Origin: Edaphobacter sp.
GTDB taxonomy: Bacteria > Acidobacteriota > Terriglobia > Terriglobales > Acidobacteriaceae
Assembly (NCBI RefSeq): GCF_028283685.1
Contig: NZ_JAPWKF010000008.1
Location: forward strand, 124,001 to 188,000
DNA: 64,000 nucleotides
Direction: 5' to 3'
The notes beneath the pieces are model-generated. The model had not been told where the DNA came from and ran no database searches. It saw only the letters and a program-made list of their open reading frames with translations. How positions within the stretch are numbered: the first letter of the stretch is position 1; every line of letters begins with the position of its first letter. Below, piece by piece: positions 18,110 to 26,672 of this stretch. The position numbers and the translations under genes are program-made.

Positions 18110-19264
18110 ATGGTTGATTCGGTTCTTCGGTCGTCAGTTCGGGCAGCGCGGATGTTTGGTGTGGCGGTGGTGCTTGGCGCTGCGGCTGTCGGCATGAATG
18201 CGCAGGATGGAAAGACGACGCTGGTGGAGCCTCCCGCGCCGTTGCTGCCGCAGCAGGTTGGGGAGTGGGTTCGCCAGGCGGATGCGCCTGCGCCCGCGAG
18301 CGATGCGAAGACAGACACCATCCTTAATGAAGACGGACTGAAGCGCGAGGAGCACGGCGTCTACCGGGTTGGCGCAGCTGGTCCGCAGATTGCGGTGACG
18401 GCACGTCAGTTTGTGGATGCGACCGGAGCGCACGCGGCGTACAGCTACTACGAGAGGCCGGGCTCGACCTATCGCGGTACCGGGTTGGGGAGTGAGACGT
18501 CAGCCTCGAGTGAAGGCTATCTCTTCCGCAGCGGAGCCAGCGTGGTGGAGGCCAGCGGCGGTCGTGGGCCGAAGATCGAGGGTCTGCTTGAAGGCATTGA
18601 GACGCGGCTGCCGAAGATTGGCGGACCAAAGGGTCTGGCTCCTGTGCTGCCGACGTACGTGCCAGCCAAGGGGCTGGAGCGTGATTCGGTGAAGTACGCG
18701 CTGGGGCCGGTGAGCTATGAGGCCACAGGTGGTGTGCTGCCGGGTGCGATTCTGGGATTCGACAAGGCAGGGGAGGCGGTGACGGCGAAGTATGCCGGGA
18801 AGGGAACGCTGACGTTGCTGACCTATCCGACGCCGCAGATTGCGGGCGACCGCCTGCGGGCGATCGAGGGGGAGATTCACCCCAGGGGACAGGGCATGGG
18901 AACGGTCGTGCTGCGCCGTGAAGGGGCGCTGGTGCTCATGACGTCGGGTCGATGGACGGAGAGTGAGGCCAAATCGCTGGTCGCCGGGATTCACCCGCGC
19001 AGCGAAGTGACCTGGAACAAGCAGATGCCGCCCGAGTTTCACGCGGAAATCGGCAAAACGTACAGCCTGCTGAGCAGCATCATGATCTTCTGCGGCTTTG
19101 GTGTGCTGGCGGCCGTGATCCTGGGACTTTTCCTGGGCGGCGGCAGGGCAGGATGGCGGGTTTTGCACGGCAAGCCGGCGGCTTCGGAGCCGGAGTTCCT
19201 GCGCATCGACCTGAGCGGCAGCGTGGCCCCGGTGTCTACCGAGGGGAACCATCCCGGGGCTTAA
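18110..19264 (+). CDS. DUF6599-like secreted, membrane-anchored protein
   Basis: A 384-residue protein. It has an N-terminal signal peptide (about 1-31), a large soluble region containing LLPQQVGEWVRQ and QFVDATGAHAAYSYYERPG, and one C-terminal membrane helix (about residues 324-347). The last 36 residues are cytoplasmic if the helix spans the membrane. The YxYYxxPG element and two-part domain are features I associate with DUF6599 proteins of Acidobacteria, whose function is unknown. It stands alone, with a 166-bp gap upstream and a regulatory-rich gap downstream. Confidence 0.7.
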   Translation: MVDSVLRSSVRAARMFGVAVVLGAAAVGMNAQDGKTTLVEPPAPLLPQQVGEWVRQADAPAPASDAKTDTILNEDGLKREEHGVYRVGAAGPQIAVTARQFVDATGAHAAYSYYERPGSTYRGTGLGSETSASSEGYLFRSGASVVEASGGRGPKIEGLLEGIETRLPKIGGPKGLAPVLPTYVPAKGLERDSVKYALGPVSYEATGGVLPGAILGFDKAGEAVTAKYAGKGTLTLLTYPTPQIAGDRLRAIEGEIHPRGQGMGTVVLRREGALVLMTSGRWTESEAKSLVAGIHPRSEVTWNKQMPPEFHAEIGKTYSLLSSIMIFCGFGVLAAVILGLFLGGGRAGWRVLHGKPAASEPEFLRIDLSGSVAPVSTEGNHPGA

Positions 19265-19385
19265 ATTCCTGCACTGGAAGCGGTGCAGTCCCGCAGCTAA
19301 CCGCCTGATTTAATAGTGGTTTGAATCTTCAGGAAGACGCCAAAAGCGAATATACTGCGAAAGTCAAGGGGCATGTTGTTGTTCT

Positions 19386-19401
19386 AGTTAACACGTTAAC
19401 T
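19386..19401. promoter_or_regulatory. Palindromic candidate operator
   Basis: AGTTAAC and GTTAACT are perfect inverted arms separated by two bases. The dyad lies about 40 bp upstream of a consensus promoter at 19441-19469, where an activator could bind. The regulator is unknown. Confidence 0.45.
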
Positions 19402-19440
19402 CTTTTTAAAGCAGCGATTTATGGCGGCGACCTTTAAGTC

Positions 19441-19469
19441 TTGACACGTCATTTTGCCAAACATAGTAT
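19441..19469 (+). promoter_or_regulatory. Near-consensus sigma-70 promoter
   Basis: A perfect -35 TTGACA (19441-19446), a 17-bp spacer and a -10 TAGTAT (19464-19469). No gene of convincing quality starts downstream before an intrinsic terminator at about 19552, so it probably drives a small RNA. Confidence 0.7.
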
Positions 19470-19475
19470 TTCGCC

Positions 19476-19562
19476 AGAAAGTTCTGATGGCTTTGCCTCC
19501 GTTGGAACTATTCTCCCTAAAGAAGAGGCTGCCCTGTTGCCGGGCGGCCTCTTTGTTTGTTT
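19476..19562 (+). ncRNA. Candidate small RNA of about 85 nt
   Basis: Transcription from the promoter at 19441-19469 should begin near 19476. An intrinsic terminator follows: stem 19524-19534 with 19542-19552, loop of seven, then TTTGTTTGTTT. The short frame here (TTG start at 19441) overlaps the promoter and has no ribosome-binding site, so a protein is unlikely. The layout of promoter, short structured transcript and terminator is like the Acido-1 RNA motif described for Acidobacteria, but I cannot check the match. It could instead be a leader or an unrelated small RNA. Confidence 0.5.
19524..19562 (+). terminator. Intrinsic terminator of the candidate small RNA
   Basis: AGAGGC-T-GCCC pairs with GGGC-G-GCCTCT, followed by a T-rich tract with G interruptions. 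It would also stop read-through from the DUF6599 gene. Confidence 0.8.
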
Positions 19563-19726
19563 GGCGGTGAGTCGAGCGCGGTTTGTGTGTCCTGTGATCA
19601 TGGCGAAACGCATCGGAGACGGATCACGGATGAGGGCAGATGAGAGACGATGGCGGCGGGTACGAGTGGGGCAGCGGGCTGTCTTCGTCGTAGAATAAGA
19701 GTCATCAGAAGGAGTTCTGCGAACAG

Positions 19727-19999
19727 ATGGCGCACATGGTGTTTTGCACGAAGTACAAGGCGGAGATGGAAGGGCTGGACGAGCCGCCGTTTGACTCTGA
19801 CTTTGGCCAGAAGATCTTCAAGAACGTGTCGAAGAAGGCGTGGGGTGAGTGGATTGAGCGCCAGAAGATGCTGCTGAACGAGTATCGCCTGCAGCCGTGG
19901 ACGCGCGAGGCGCAGGAGTTCCTGGTGGAACAGATGAATGAGTTCTTCTTTGGCGAGGGTGGAGCGCTGCCGAAGGAGTACGTTGCGCCGACGCAGTAA
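19727..19999 (+). CDS. yggX: Probable Fe(2+)-trafficking protein (YggX family)
   Basis: A 90-residue soluble protein that matches YggX in length and pattern: FCTKYKAEMEGLDEPPF near the N-terminus with the conserved Cys7, GQKIFKNVSKKAWGEWIERQ, KMLLNEYRLQPW, and a helical C-terminus ending near EFFFGEG. In enterobacteria the family supports iron delivery and protects Fe-S enzymes from oxidation. It stands alone, with tRNA-Pro 71 bp downstream. The assignment rests on the remembered E. coli sequence pattern. Confidence 0.88.
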   Translation: MAHMVFCTKYKAEMEGLDEPPFDSDFGQKIFKNVSKKAWGEWIERQKMLLNEYRLQPWTREAQEFLVEQMNEFFFGEGGALPKEYVAPTQ

Positions 20000-20042
20000 C
20001 CTCTGCTCAGTGTTACACTAAGTTCTGCAACATAACCCCGCC

Positions 20043-20060
20043 GTGGTCTGTCTGGACCAC
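20043..20060. repeat. Inverted repeat upstream of tRNA-Pro
   Basis: GTGGTC and GACCAC are perfect six-base arms around a six-base loop, ending ten bases before the tRNA. It has no T-run on either strand, so it is probably a processing or pause hairpin rather than a terminator. Confidence 0.35.
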
Positions 20061-20070
20061 AGCAAAGAGT

Positions 20071-20147
20071 CGGGACGTGGCTCAGCCTGGTAGAGCGCAC
20101 CCTTGGGGTGGGTGAGGTCGCTAGTTCGAATCTAGTCGTCCCGACCA
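20071..20147 (+). tRNA. tRNA-Pro (anticodon GGG)
   Basis: A complete cloverleaf of 77 nt with encoded CCA. The acceptor pairs CGGGACG with CGTCCCG, the D stem GCTC/GAGC, the anticodon stem CACCC/GGGTG around loop TTGGGGT, and the T stem GCTAG/CTAGT around TTCGAAT. The anticodon GGG reads CCC. The region after it is gene-poor and accessory in content, so it could be an integration site, but I saw no duplicated tRNA end. Confidence 0.96.
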
Positions 20148-20360
20148 TTTACTTCCTTAAAATTTGGCATGGAAACGTAGCCGTATGGGTGCGACTGCGG
20201 GCAGGATAAGGCTGACCTGCCACACGGGTCCGGCTTCAGGAGTTGGGCTGAAGTCCTCGATGCCGCCGGGCCGTCGGACTGCATGTGGACCGGTTGCTGG
20301 CCAGAGTCGGCTGCCATAAGCCTTCTAATCTTCAATATTTTGGTCGATATCATTAGATCC

Positions 20361-22019
20361 ATGAATCGACGAAAGATGCTTTCCCTTTCTGCTCACACTG
20401 CACTGTTTGCCTCTCTTCCTCGAATGGGCTTTGCCGCTCCGGTTGCCGATAATGGACGTGCCGTGGCACTCCCCACGGCGGATCAGGTGCGGTGGCAGAA
20501 CCTCGAAGTGGGTATGTTCGTTCACTTCAGCAATGAGACGTATCTGAACGGACGGCCGAGTTCTTTCTCTGTGCCTCCATCGGAGGTCAACCCAGTCAAT
20601 CTCGATACGGATGCGTGGGCGAAGACTGCTGTCGCAGCGGGGGCACGGTACATCGTGTTTGTGGCGAAGCATCAGTACGGTTTCTGCTGCTGGCAGACAA
20701 AGACGACGGACTTTGGATTGAGCGGCTCGCCCTGGAAGGGTGGCAAGGGCGACATCATGCGTGAGCTTGAAAGCTCGTGCAAAAAGTTTGGGCTTGGGCT
20801 CGGTGTCTATCTGTCGCCGCGCGACGATCACTTTGGAGCAGCGACCGGCGGCATCTGCAAAACTCCTGAGGAGCAGGCGAAGTACGACGCGATCTATCGT
20901 GAGCAGCTTACGGAGCTGCTGAGCGGATACGGGGAGTTGGTGGAAGTGTGGTTCGACGGAGCGACGGCCACGCCGGTTGGCGATCTGCTCAAAACGTATC
21001 AGCCACATGTGGCTGTCTTCCAGGGGCCGAACGCGACGATCCGCTGGGTAGGGAATGAGGATGGGTTTGCGCCCTATCCGTGCTGGAACGGGATCGAACG
21101 GAGCTATGCAGAGCATGGAACCGGAACAGCGCTGGATGGAACTCCGGACGGCGATGCCTGGCTGCCGAACGAGGTGGATGTGTCGATCCGGCGGCCGGAC
21201 TGGTTCTGGACAGCGACGAATGCGAAAAAGGTCCTGACCGAGGATCAACTGCTGTCGATCTACTACCGGTCGGTGGGCCGGGGAGCGCAGTTGCTGCTGA
21301 ACCTGCCGCCCAACACGACCGGCCTGTTCGACGAGAAAGATGCCGAGGCGGCGGCACGGTTTGGCGCGGAGGTAAAGCGGCGCTTTGGCAAGTCGCTGGC
21401 CGAGACGTCAGGGCATGGGAGTGTGGTGACGCTGAAGCTGAAGAGCCCTGCGCGGATCGATACGGTTGTGCTGCAGGAGGATACGACGCTGGGGGAGCGA
21501 GTGCGTGCGTATCGTCTCGAGGGACGTGCGAACAGCGCCTGGAAGCCTCTGGGAGAGGGAACCGCGATCGGGCAGAAGCGCATTCAGCCGGTGACGCCGG
21601 TGACGGTTGATGCCGTAAGAGTCGTGGTGACCCGCTCGGCAGGACTGGCGGCGCTGCGTCGGCTGGCAGTCTTCGATACAGGCGTCGCTCCGCCGGCGGA
21701 CTGGAACGCGCCATCGTCTATCTGGGCTCCGGATCTGGTCGGGAGTTGGAAGAATGGGCACTTCGAACTGGATCTACGCGGGCATACGAAAGAAGCAGCG
21801 CAATATCGCCTTCGGCTGATGCCGAGCGAAGGTGCCGTGACGGCGATCAAGGATGTGGTGCTCATGCTTGGCGGAGCGTCGCAGCCGAAGATGTTGAAGC
21901 GGGTTCCAGGCAAGCCGAACGAGCTGATCGTGGATGTGACGGGAATGGGCGATTCGGGTACTATCTCCGGCACCGTGGAAGGCGCGGCAACCGGACAGAT
22001 TCTGATGGGCAAGCTTTAG
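20361..22019 (+). CDS. Alpha-L-fucosidase (GH29)
   Basis: A 552-residue exported glycosidase that releases terminal alpha-L-fucose. The N-terminus MNRRKML followed by a hydrophobic stretch looks like a Tat-type signal; the ATG at 20361 is chosen for that reason over an in-frame start 78 bases upstream. The GH29 barrel shows GMFVHFSNETYLNG, FVAKHQYGFCCW, LGVYLSPRD and the nucleophile Asp199 in EVWFDGA. After about residue 345 a beta-rich region with SARRL-like discoidin features (VTVDAVRVVVTRSAGLAALR) follows. It converges on a sulfatase gene, which suggests sulfated fucose polymers as substrate. Confidence 0.9.
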   Translation: MNRRKMLSLSAHTALFASLPRMGFAAPVADNGRAVALPTADQVRWQNLEVGMFVHFSNETYLNGRPSSFSVPPSEVNPVNLDTDAWAKTAVAAGARYIVFVAKHQYGFCCWQTKTTDFGLSGSPWKGGKGDIMRELESSCKKFGLGLGVYLSPRDDHFGAATGGICKTPEEQAKYDAIYREQLTELLSGYGELVEVWFDGATATPVGDLLKTYQPHVAVFQGPNATIRWVGNEDGFAPYPCWNGIERSYAEHGTGTALDGTPDGDAWLPNEVDVSIRRPDWFWTATNAKKVLTEDQLLSIYYRSVGRGAQLLLNLPPNTTGLFDEKDAEAAARFGAEVKRRFGKSLAETSGHGSVVTLKLKSPARIDTVVLQEDTTLGERVRAYRLEGRANSAWKPLGEGTAIGQKRIQPVTPVTVDAVRVVVTRSAGLAALRRLAVFDTGVAPPADWNAPSSIWAPDLVGSWKNGHFELDLRGHTKEAAQYRLRLMPSEGAVTAIKDVVLMLGGASQPKMLKRVPGKPNELIVDVTGMGDSGTISGTVEGAATGQILMGKL

Positions 22020-22050
22020 CGTAAAGATCGTCGCATGAAACATGCATTAG

Positions 22051-22092
22051 CGATGAACCGTCATCGGGCCGAGATCCGATGACGATTCATCG
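22051..22092. repeat. Large hairpin between convergent fucosidase and sulfatase genes
   Basis: Arms 22051-22067 and 22076-22092 pair over 16 of 17 positions with an eight-base loop. It sits 31 bp after the fucosidase stop. There is no T-run, so it would work as an RNA-end protector or a weak bidirectional terminator. Confidence 0.5.
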
Positions 22093-22224
22093 TTATGCGG
22101 CAACTGCTGTTGTGGGAGCTATAGCTGCGCATATCAGGATAAGAACGATGGGCGGCGGCACATCAGCCAGGAGATACTTGCCGAGGCTTCACCCGGCAAA
22201 GCCGCCATCGATATGGCGCACTCT

Positions 22225-23655
22225 CTAATGGTAGAGCTTGGCCTCCTGTATTTCGGCAGTCTCGCCTGCGTATTTCATCAGTTCGAGAAGCTGGGCTCGA
22301 AGCTCTTTGGCCTTCTGCTTGTACTCCTTGCGGCCTGCCAGGTTCGTCAGCTCATACGGATCGTTGCGCTGATCGTAGAGCTGCCATTCCATGTAGGAAG
22401 GGTTGGCGGCGTTGATCCCGCCTGAGACGTCGGCGACGCAGTAGGTCCAGTCTTTGGTCCTGATGCTGCGCGCTGTCATCGATTCGCTGATCTGGACCAG
22501 CTGTTTGTTCGGCCACGCCTGACGGGCTTCGATTCCGTCGAGCAGTGGGAGGACGTTCTGTCCTTTCCATGAAGAGGGGACGGGGACGCCCGCGGCTTTC
22601 AGCAGGGTGGGGGCGAAGTCGATGATGGAGACGAGCTCATTGATCTGTTGCGCCCGGTTGAAGCCGGGGCCGTCGATGAGGAACGGGACGCGAAGGCTGC
22701 TGTTGTGGGTGGAGCGCTTGTACTCCTGGTTGCGCGTCATGAAGTGGCAGCCGTGATCGGAGAAGAAGACGAAGATCGTGTTGTCCTTCTGCCCGGTCTC
22801 TTCGAGTACTTTGTGCAGACGGCCCACGGAGGCGTCGATGCTCTCGCACGCGCCGTAGTAGTCGGGAAGCTGCTGGTGCCAGTCGCCGGGAAAGGCCCGA
22901 AGGTCCGGCGGAACATGTGCGTTGATGAAACGCTCTGCAGACCCCTTGGGGCCAACCATGCGATTCATGTCGTTCTGCTGATGGGGCTCGAGCTGCGAAA
23001 CAAACAGGAAGAAGGGCTTGTCGTGTTTCTGGCGGAGGAAGTGCTCTGCGCGATCCGTGATGAAGTCGACGCGGTACTGGTCCTTGTAGGTGATCTCTTT
23101 TCCGTCGCGATCATAGATCGTGCCTTCATAAGGATGCGTCGTGTGTTCGAGAGCGTTCGCGCCTTCCCACAGATCGAGGAAGCCACCGCGCCACTCCTCG
23201 GGAACAGGACCGGGGCCACCTCCCTCGGACTTTCCTGGAGCGAGGTGCCACTTCCCGATTAAGTTGCTGGTATAGCCTGCCTTGCGAAGTTCGCCTGCGA
23301 GCGTGGGAAGATCCTGCTTCATGCCGGGGCCGTTGTGCCAGACGTTTGTTTCGGTCGCATAGCGGCTGGTGAAGAGCACCGAACGGGAGGGAGCGCAGAC
23401 GGGCTGATTGGTGATGCAGTGGGTGAAGTTTGTCCCGCGCTCCGCCATGGCATCAAGGTTCGGTGTCTGTGTGGAGCTGTTGGCTCCGTTCGCTCCCACA
23501 AAGTCCCAGCGGAACTGGTCGGAGAGATAAAGAATGATGTTTGGCTTCACAGTCTGATCCGCTCTTCCGGATGATTGGCCCAGCGCTGCACCTGAACCAA
23601 GTACGGCGCTACCTGCGGCGGCAGTCGTGCTTTGAAGAAACTTGCGACGATTCAT
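22225..23655 (-). CDS. Tat-exported sulfatase
   Basis: A 476-residue arylsulfatase-type enzyme that hydrolyses sulfate esters. It has a Tat signal (MNRRKFLQS, then TTAAAGSAVLGSG), so the ATG at 23655 is chosen over one 24 bases upstream. The active-site motif is C87-APSR with Cys87 as the residue converted to formylglycine and Arg91 conserved. A metal-binding LYLSDQFRWD and a later FVFFSDHGCHFM are also present. No maturase (anaerobic SulfM or FGE) is encoded in the window. It is convergent with the GH29 gene and fits removal of sulfate from a sulfated sugar. Confidence 0.9.
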   Translation of the reverse strand: MNRRKFLQSTTAAAGSAVLGSGAALGQSSGRADQTVKPNIILYLSDQFRWDFVGANGANSSTQTPNLDAMAERGTNFTHCITNQPVCAPSRSVLFTSRYATETNVWHNGPGMKQDLPTLAGELRKAGYTSNLIGKWHLAPGKSEGGGPGPVPEEWRGGFLDLWEGANALEHTTHPYEGTIYDRDGKEITYKDQYRVDFITDRAEHFLRQKHDKPFFLFVSQLEPHQQNDMNRMVGPKGSAERFINAHVPPDLRAFPGDWHQQLPDYYGACESIDASVGRLHKVLEETGQKDNTIFVFFSDHGCHFMTRNQEYKRSTHNSSLRVPFLIDGPGFNRAQQINELVSIIDFAPTLLKAAGVPVPSSWKGQNVLPLLDGIEARQAWPNKQLVQISESMTARSIRTKDWTYCVADVSGGINAANPSYMEWQLYDQRNDPYELTNLAGRKEYKQKAKELRAQLLELMKYAGETAEIQEAKLYH

Positions 23656-23801
23656 AACGGTTGTATTCTTCCCCCGCATCCATTTTCGGTTATCTGCGAA
23701 TTATCCGCAGCTTTTAAGAAGGCTTCCGATTGTTGCAACTCGTTTCGGATAAGAAAGGGCGAGCCTGGGGCATCGATTGAGAGGAGAGTGGAAGTCTTCC
23801 A

Positions 23802-24287
23802 TCAATCGGCTGACATTTGAAAGAGCTTCAACGAGCGTCGCCTCTCACGAAGACTTTGTGTTGCCTTGCGATGACATCGCAGGCACAGTGTCTGGATGTT
23901 TTCGAGATCGCACTCGCCTCCTCCTTCAACAACTGGAACGATATGATCTGCCTCCCAGAGGGTTCGTCGAATGCATGTCTTCAACCCCCAGTGGAGCATG
24001 AGGGCCTCCCGATTGTTGCCACGCGAGCGCTTCAATTTTCTCTGCATCTCGATGGTATTCACGGAACAAGCGGAGCAGATTCCACGATCCCGGAGTAAGA
24101 CCTGTTCGCGTAGATATGCTGGCTGGGTACGCAGTTTCCATTCGTGTACACAGAACGTCGAGCAAAAGGTGAATCGGCCACGTGGTACCTCAAGAGAGCA
24201 CCAGCGACAGATTCCGCGACCGTTTGGACCTCGAGGGTTCGAGTTGCGGTCGACCCAGCCACCTTTCATCGTTCGAGCAGTACTCAC
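23802..24287 (-). CDS. HNH endonuclease
   Basis: A 161-residue protein (GTG start; an ATG 18 bases later is a possible alternative). It has a zinc-ribbon-like first half (ICRWC, then FCSTFC) and a second CSAC pair, followed by the HNH domain. Its motif is WEADHIVPVVEGGGECDLEN, with His115, Asn130 and His139 and the zinc pair CLRC. This version with EADH and GGGE resembles the HNH domain of ZRANB3-type annealing helicases more than homing endonucleases. It has no neighbouring methylase or phage gene. GC content and codon use are lower than nearby, hinting at transfer. Confidence 0.8.
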   Translation of the reverse strand: MSTARTMKGGWVDRNSNPRGPNGRGICRWCSLEVPRGRFTFCSTFCVHEWKLRTQPAYLREQVLLRDRGICSACSVNTIEMQRKLKRSRGNNREALMLHWGLKTCIRRTLWEADHIVPVVEGGGECDLENIQTLCLRCHRKATQSLRERRRSLKLFQMSAD

Positions 24288-24546
24288 ACTTACTTTGTAA
24301 CCGCCAGACGGATAACAGGCAATGGCGAGTGGATATCATGGACACTCGACGGCAGGATCTGCAGGAAATGTTCGGAAGCCGCGTATCCGTGAAAGACTGT
24401 TGGCGATGTCGGAAGAGATCTTGGGCTTGCCAGGTCCAGATCGAGAGCCTCATGTAAGGTCATGCCGTCGTGGCCGACTAAATGATGCCGAATGCTCAAC
24501 GGTCTGATTCAGGGGAGATTAAGCTTTCCGGGCGAAAATATCTGCT

Positions 24547-25227
24547 ATGAGAGTTCTTGTGGTTGAGGATGAGCTAAGGCTCGCAGCGAACATCGTCGCA
24601 GGACTTCGCGAGGCCGGGTTCGCTGTCGATCACGCCGCAGATGGTATCGAAGGGTTCGACTATGCAGAGCAGAATCTCTTCGATCTGATCGTCCTCGACC
24701 TGATGCTGCCGGGCCGCGACGGCCTGAGTGTTTTGAGAGCCATTCGCCTGAGGGGTATTCATACCCCCGTGCTGATCCTTACGGCTCAGGAAGGGAAGTC
24801 TTCGATAGTCGAACTCCTCAATTCAGGTGCGGACGATTACCTGGCCAAGCCGTTTGATCTGGGTGAGTTAATCGCGCGCGTCAAGGCGCTTATCCGGCGC
24901 TCCAAGGGAACCTCTTCCCCGGTGCTGCAGGTCGCCGATTTGAGCATCGATACAGTGCGGCAGACCGTGAGCCGGGGAGGCGAGGACATCGATCTCTCTC
25001 CTACGGAGTATCGGATCCTGGAGTACCTTGCGCATCGGCCACGAGCCGTCGTCTCGAAGAAAGAGTTGCTTGAGCACCTCTACGACTATGACTGGGAGCA
25101 TCACTCCAATGTGGTGGAGGCCCATGTTTCGAACCTTCGGCGAAAGTTAACCGTGAAGGAGACAGAACCGATCATCGAGACCTTGCGGCATCGCGGCTAT
25201 CGACTCCGTGAAGGAGGAGAGCCATGA
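24547..25227 (+). CDS. OmpR-family response regulator
   Basis: A 226-residue two-component regulator. The receiver domain (about 1-118) has acidic residues in VVEDE, the phosphoacceptor Asp51 in IVLDLMLPG and Lys101 in YLAKPF. The C-terminal winged-helix DNA-binding domain (about 130-222) contains LSPTEYRILEYLAHRPRAVV and ends RHRGYRLR. Its last codons overlap the kinase start by four bases (ATGA), so the pair is translationally coupled. The signal is not known. Confidence 0.95.
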   Translation: MRVLVVEDELRLAANIVAGLREAGFAVDHAADGIEGFDYAEQNLFDLIVLDLMLPGRDGLSVLRAIRLRGIHTPVLILTAQEGKSSIVELLNSGADDYLAKPFDLGELIARVKALIRRSKGTSSPVLQVADLSIDTVRQTVSRGGEDIDLSPTEYRILEYLAHRPRAVVSKKELLEHLYDYDWEHHSNVVEAHVSNLRRKLTVKETEPIIETLRHRGYRLREGGEP

Positions 25228-26636
25228 CCTCAAGTGCGTCCATCACGAAGCGCCTCACGTTGGCTGTCCTGCTGCTGGAGTTTGTTGCAGCCCTCGTTCT
25301 TATCGCAACAGTCTTCAATCACGAGCGCCACGTTCAGTTCACAGTGTTTATGACGAATCTGAGGGCGAGTGCCAGCGCTCTCTTTGGAGCTCTTCAGGAA
25401 GCTGACAGCAACGATGCAAACATTGCTTTGGACACCCGCGGTCTCTCGCTACCACCGAGAGCCATCTACAGTGTCAGCGACTCCATAGAAGGTGTCCTCG
25501 GAACTCAAGGGCAGGTGCCACTTATTACGGCAGCCCCTGGAACGTTTACAGAGAGCAAAGTCGGAGGGCGGGCCTACCTTTTCTATGTGCTGACAGGGGA
25601 GCGGGCGATCGATCCAGGCAAGCCCTTCGCTGTCATCCATCATGTGCGGATTGTATTCGGACTGCCGATCGGACGAGTCTGGCACGAGATCATCGAGGCC
25701 GTGCGATTCTTCGCGATAGCGACGATTGTGCTTCTTGGAATCACTGCATGGTTGCTCACCTGGCTGATTCGCAGGTTCCTACTGCCGATATGGCAGCTGG
25801 CTGTCGAGGCCGACAATATCAACACGGATAACTGGGTCTTCAACGCGCCGGCAAGCAGCAAGCGTTTTGTCGAGCTGCGCCCGCTGGCCTCTGCAATCGA
25901 GACATCGGTGCTTCGTCTTCAACACTCCTTCGAAAAGCAACGCAGATTCACCAGCGACGCGGCTCACGAACTTAAGACAGACCTCGCAATCGTCAAATCT
26001 TCGCTGCAGCTTCTCCAGATGAAACGCAGAACGGTGGAGGAGTATGAGCACGGTCTTTCTTTAGGACTGAATGATATCGGGCGCCTGGAGGCGACGGTTC
26101 AGAAGATGCTGACTCTTGCACGCCTGGAGCAGACACCCAAGAATGACGCGCAGACCTGCGACCTCACGGAGGCCGTTTATGAGGCAATCTCGCAGAGTCA
26201 GCCTTTTGCGGAGATCAAGCAGGTTCCGGTGATGCATGATCTTCAGGTACGCGATGCGATAGTGCCGGTGGGCAAGGAAGATGCGATCCTACTCTGCTCG
26301 AATGTTCTCGTAAATGCATTGCAGCATTCGCCGTTGCATGGACGAGTTGACGTCACGATGGCTCTGAATGCTGGGTCGATCTCCCTACAGGTTCGGGACC
26401 AAGGTGAGGGGATCAAGCAGGAAGATCAGCCGTTTCTCTTTGACGCCTTCTATCGTGGAGACGAATCGCGCAGCAGGAAGACAGGAGGGACGGGGCTCGG
26501 ACTCTCGATCTGTAAAGCGATCTGCGATCGCTCCGGTGGGAGTATCTCTATCGCGAATCATCCTGGGGGCGGGGCGATTGTAGAGATCACGTTGCCAGCC
26601 GTTCGGAAGGACCATGCAGAAGGCCGGTCCACTTAG
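25224..26636 (+). CDS. Membrane sensor histidine kinase
   Basis: A 470-residue kinase: membrane helix about 11-33, periplasmic sensor domain of about 130 residues, second helix about 161-183, a short HAMP-like linker, a HisKA domain with His248 in AAHELKT, then an HATPase with NVLVNALQHSP (N box), VRDQGEGI (G1) and GTGLGLSICKAI (G2). The residue after HELKT is Asp, where most kinases have Pro. It forms a pair with the response regulator upstream. Confidence 0.94.
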   Translation: MTSSASITKRLTLAVLLLEFVAALVLIATVFNHERHVQFTVFMTNLRASASALFGALQEADSNDANIALDTRGLSLPPRAIYSVSDSIEGVLGTQGQVPLITAAPGTFTESKVGGRAYLFYVLTGERAIDPGKPFAVIHHVRIVFGLPIGRVWHEIIEAVRFFAIATIVLLGITAWLLTWLIRRFLLPIWQLAVEADNINTDNWVFNAPASSKRFVELRPLASAIETSVLRLQHSFEKQRRFTSDAAHELKTDLAIVKSSLQLLQMKRRTVEEYEHGLSLGLNDIGRLEATVQKMLTLARLEQTPKNDAQTCDLTEAVYEAISQSQPFAEIKQVPVMHDLQVRDAIVPVGKEDAILLCSNVLVNALQHSPLHGRVDVTMALNAGSISLQVRDQGEGIKQEDQPFLFDAFYRGDESRSRKTGGTGLGLSICKAICDRSGGSISIANHPGGGAIVEITLPAVRKDHAEGRST

Positions 26637-26672
26637 GAAGCCTTTAGTTTCTCTCGACCTGCTGCGCACGAA

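Noticed and set aside
19441..19698. An 85-codon frame at the candidate small RNA
   Set aside because: It begins at a TTG that is the -35 element itself, has no ribosome-binding site and runs through an intrinsic terminator.
23802..24287. Homing endonuclease or restriction enzyme
   Set aside because: No intron, intein or methylase is next to it, and the motif differs from the homing type.
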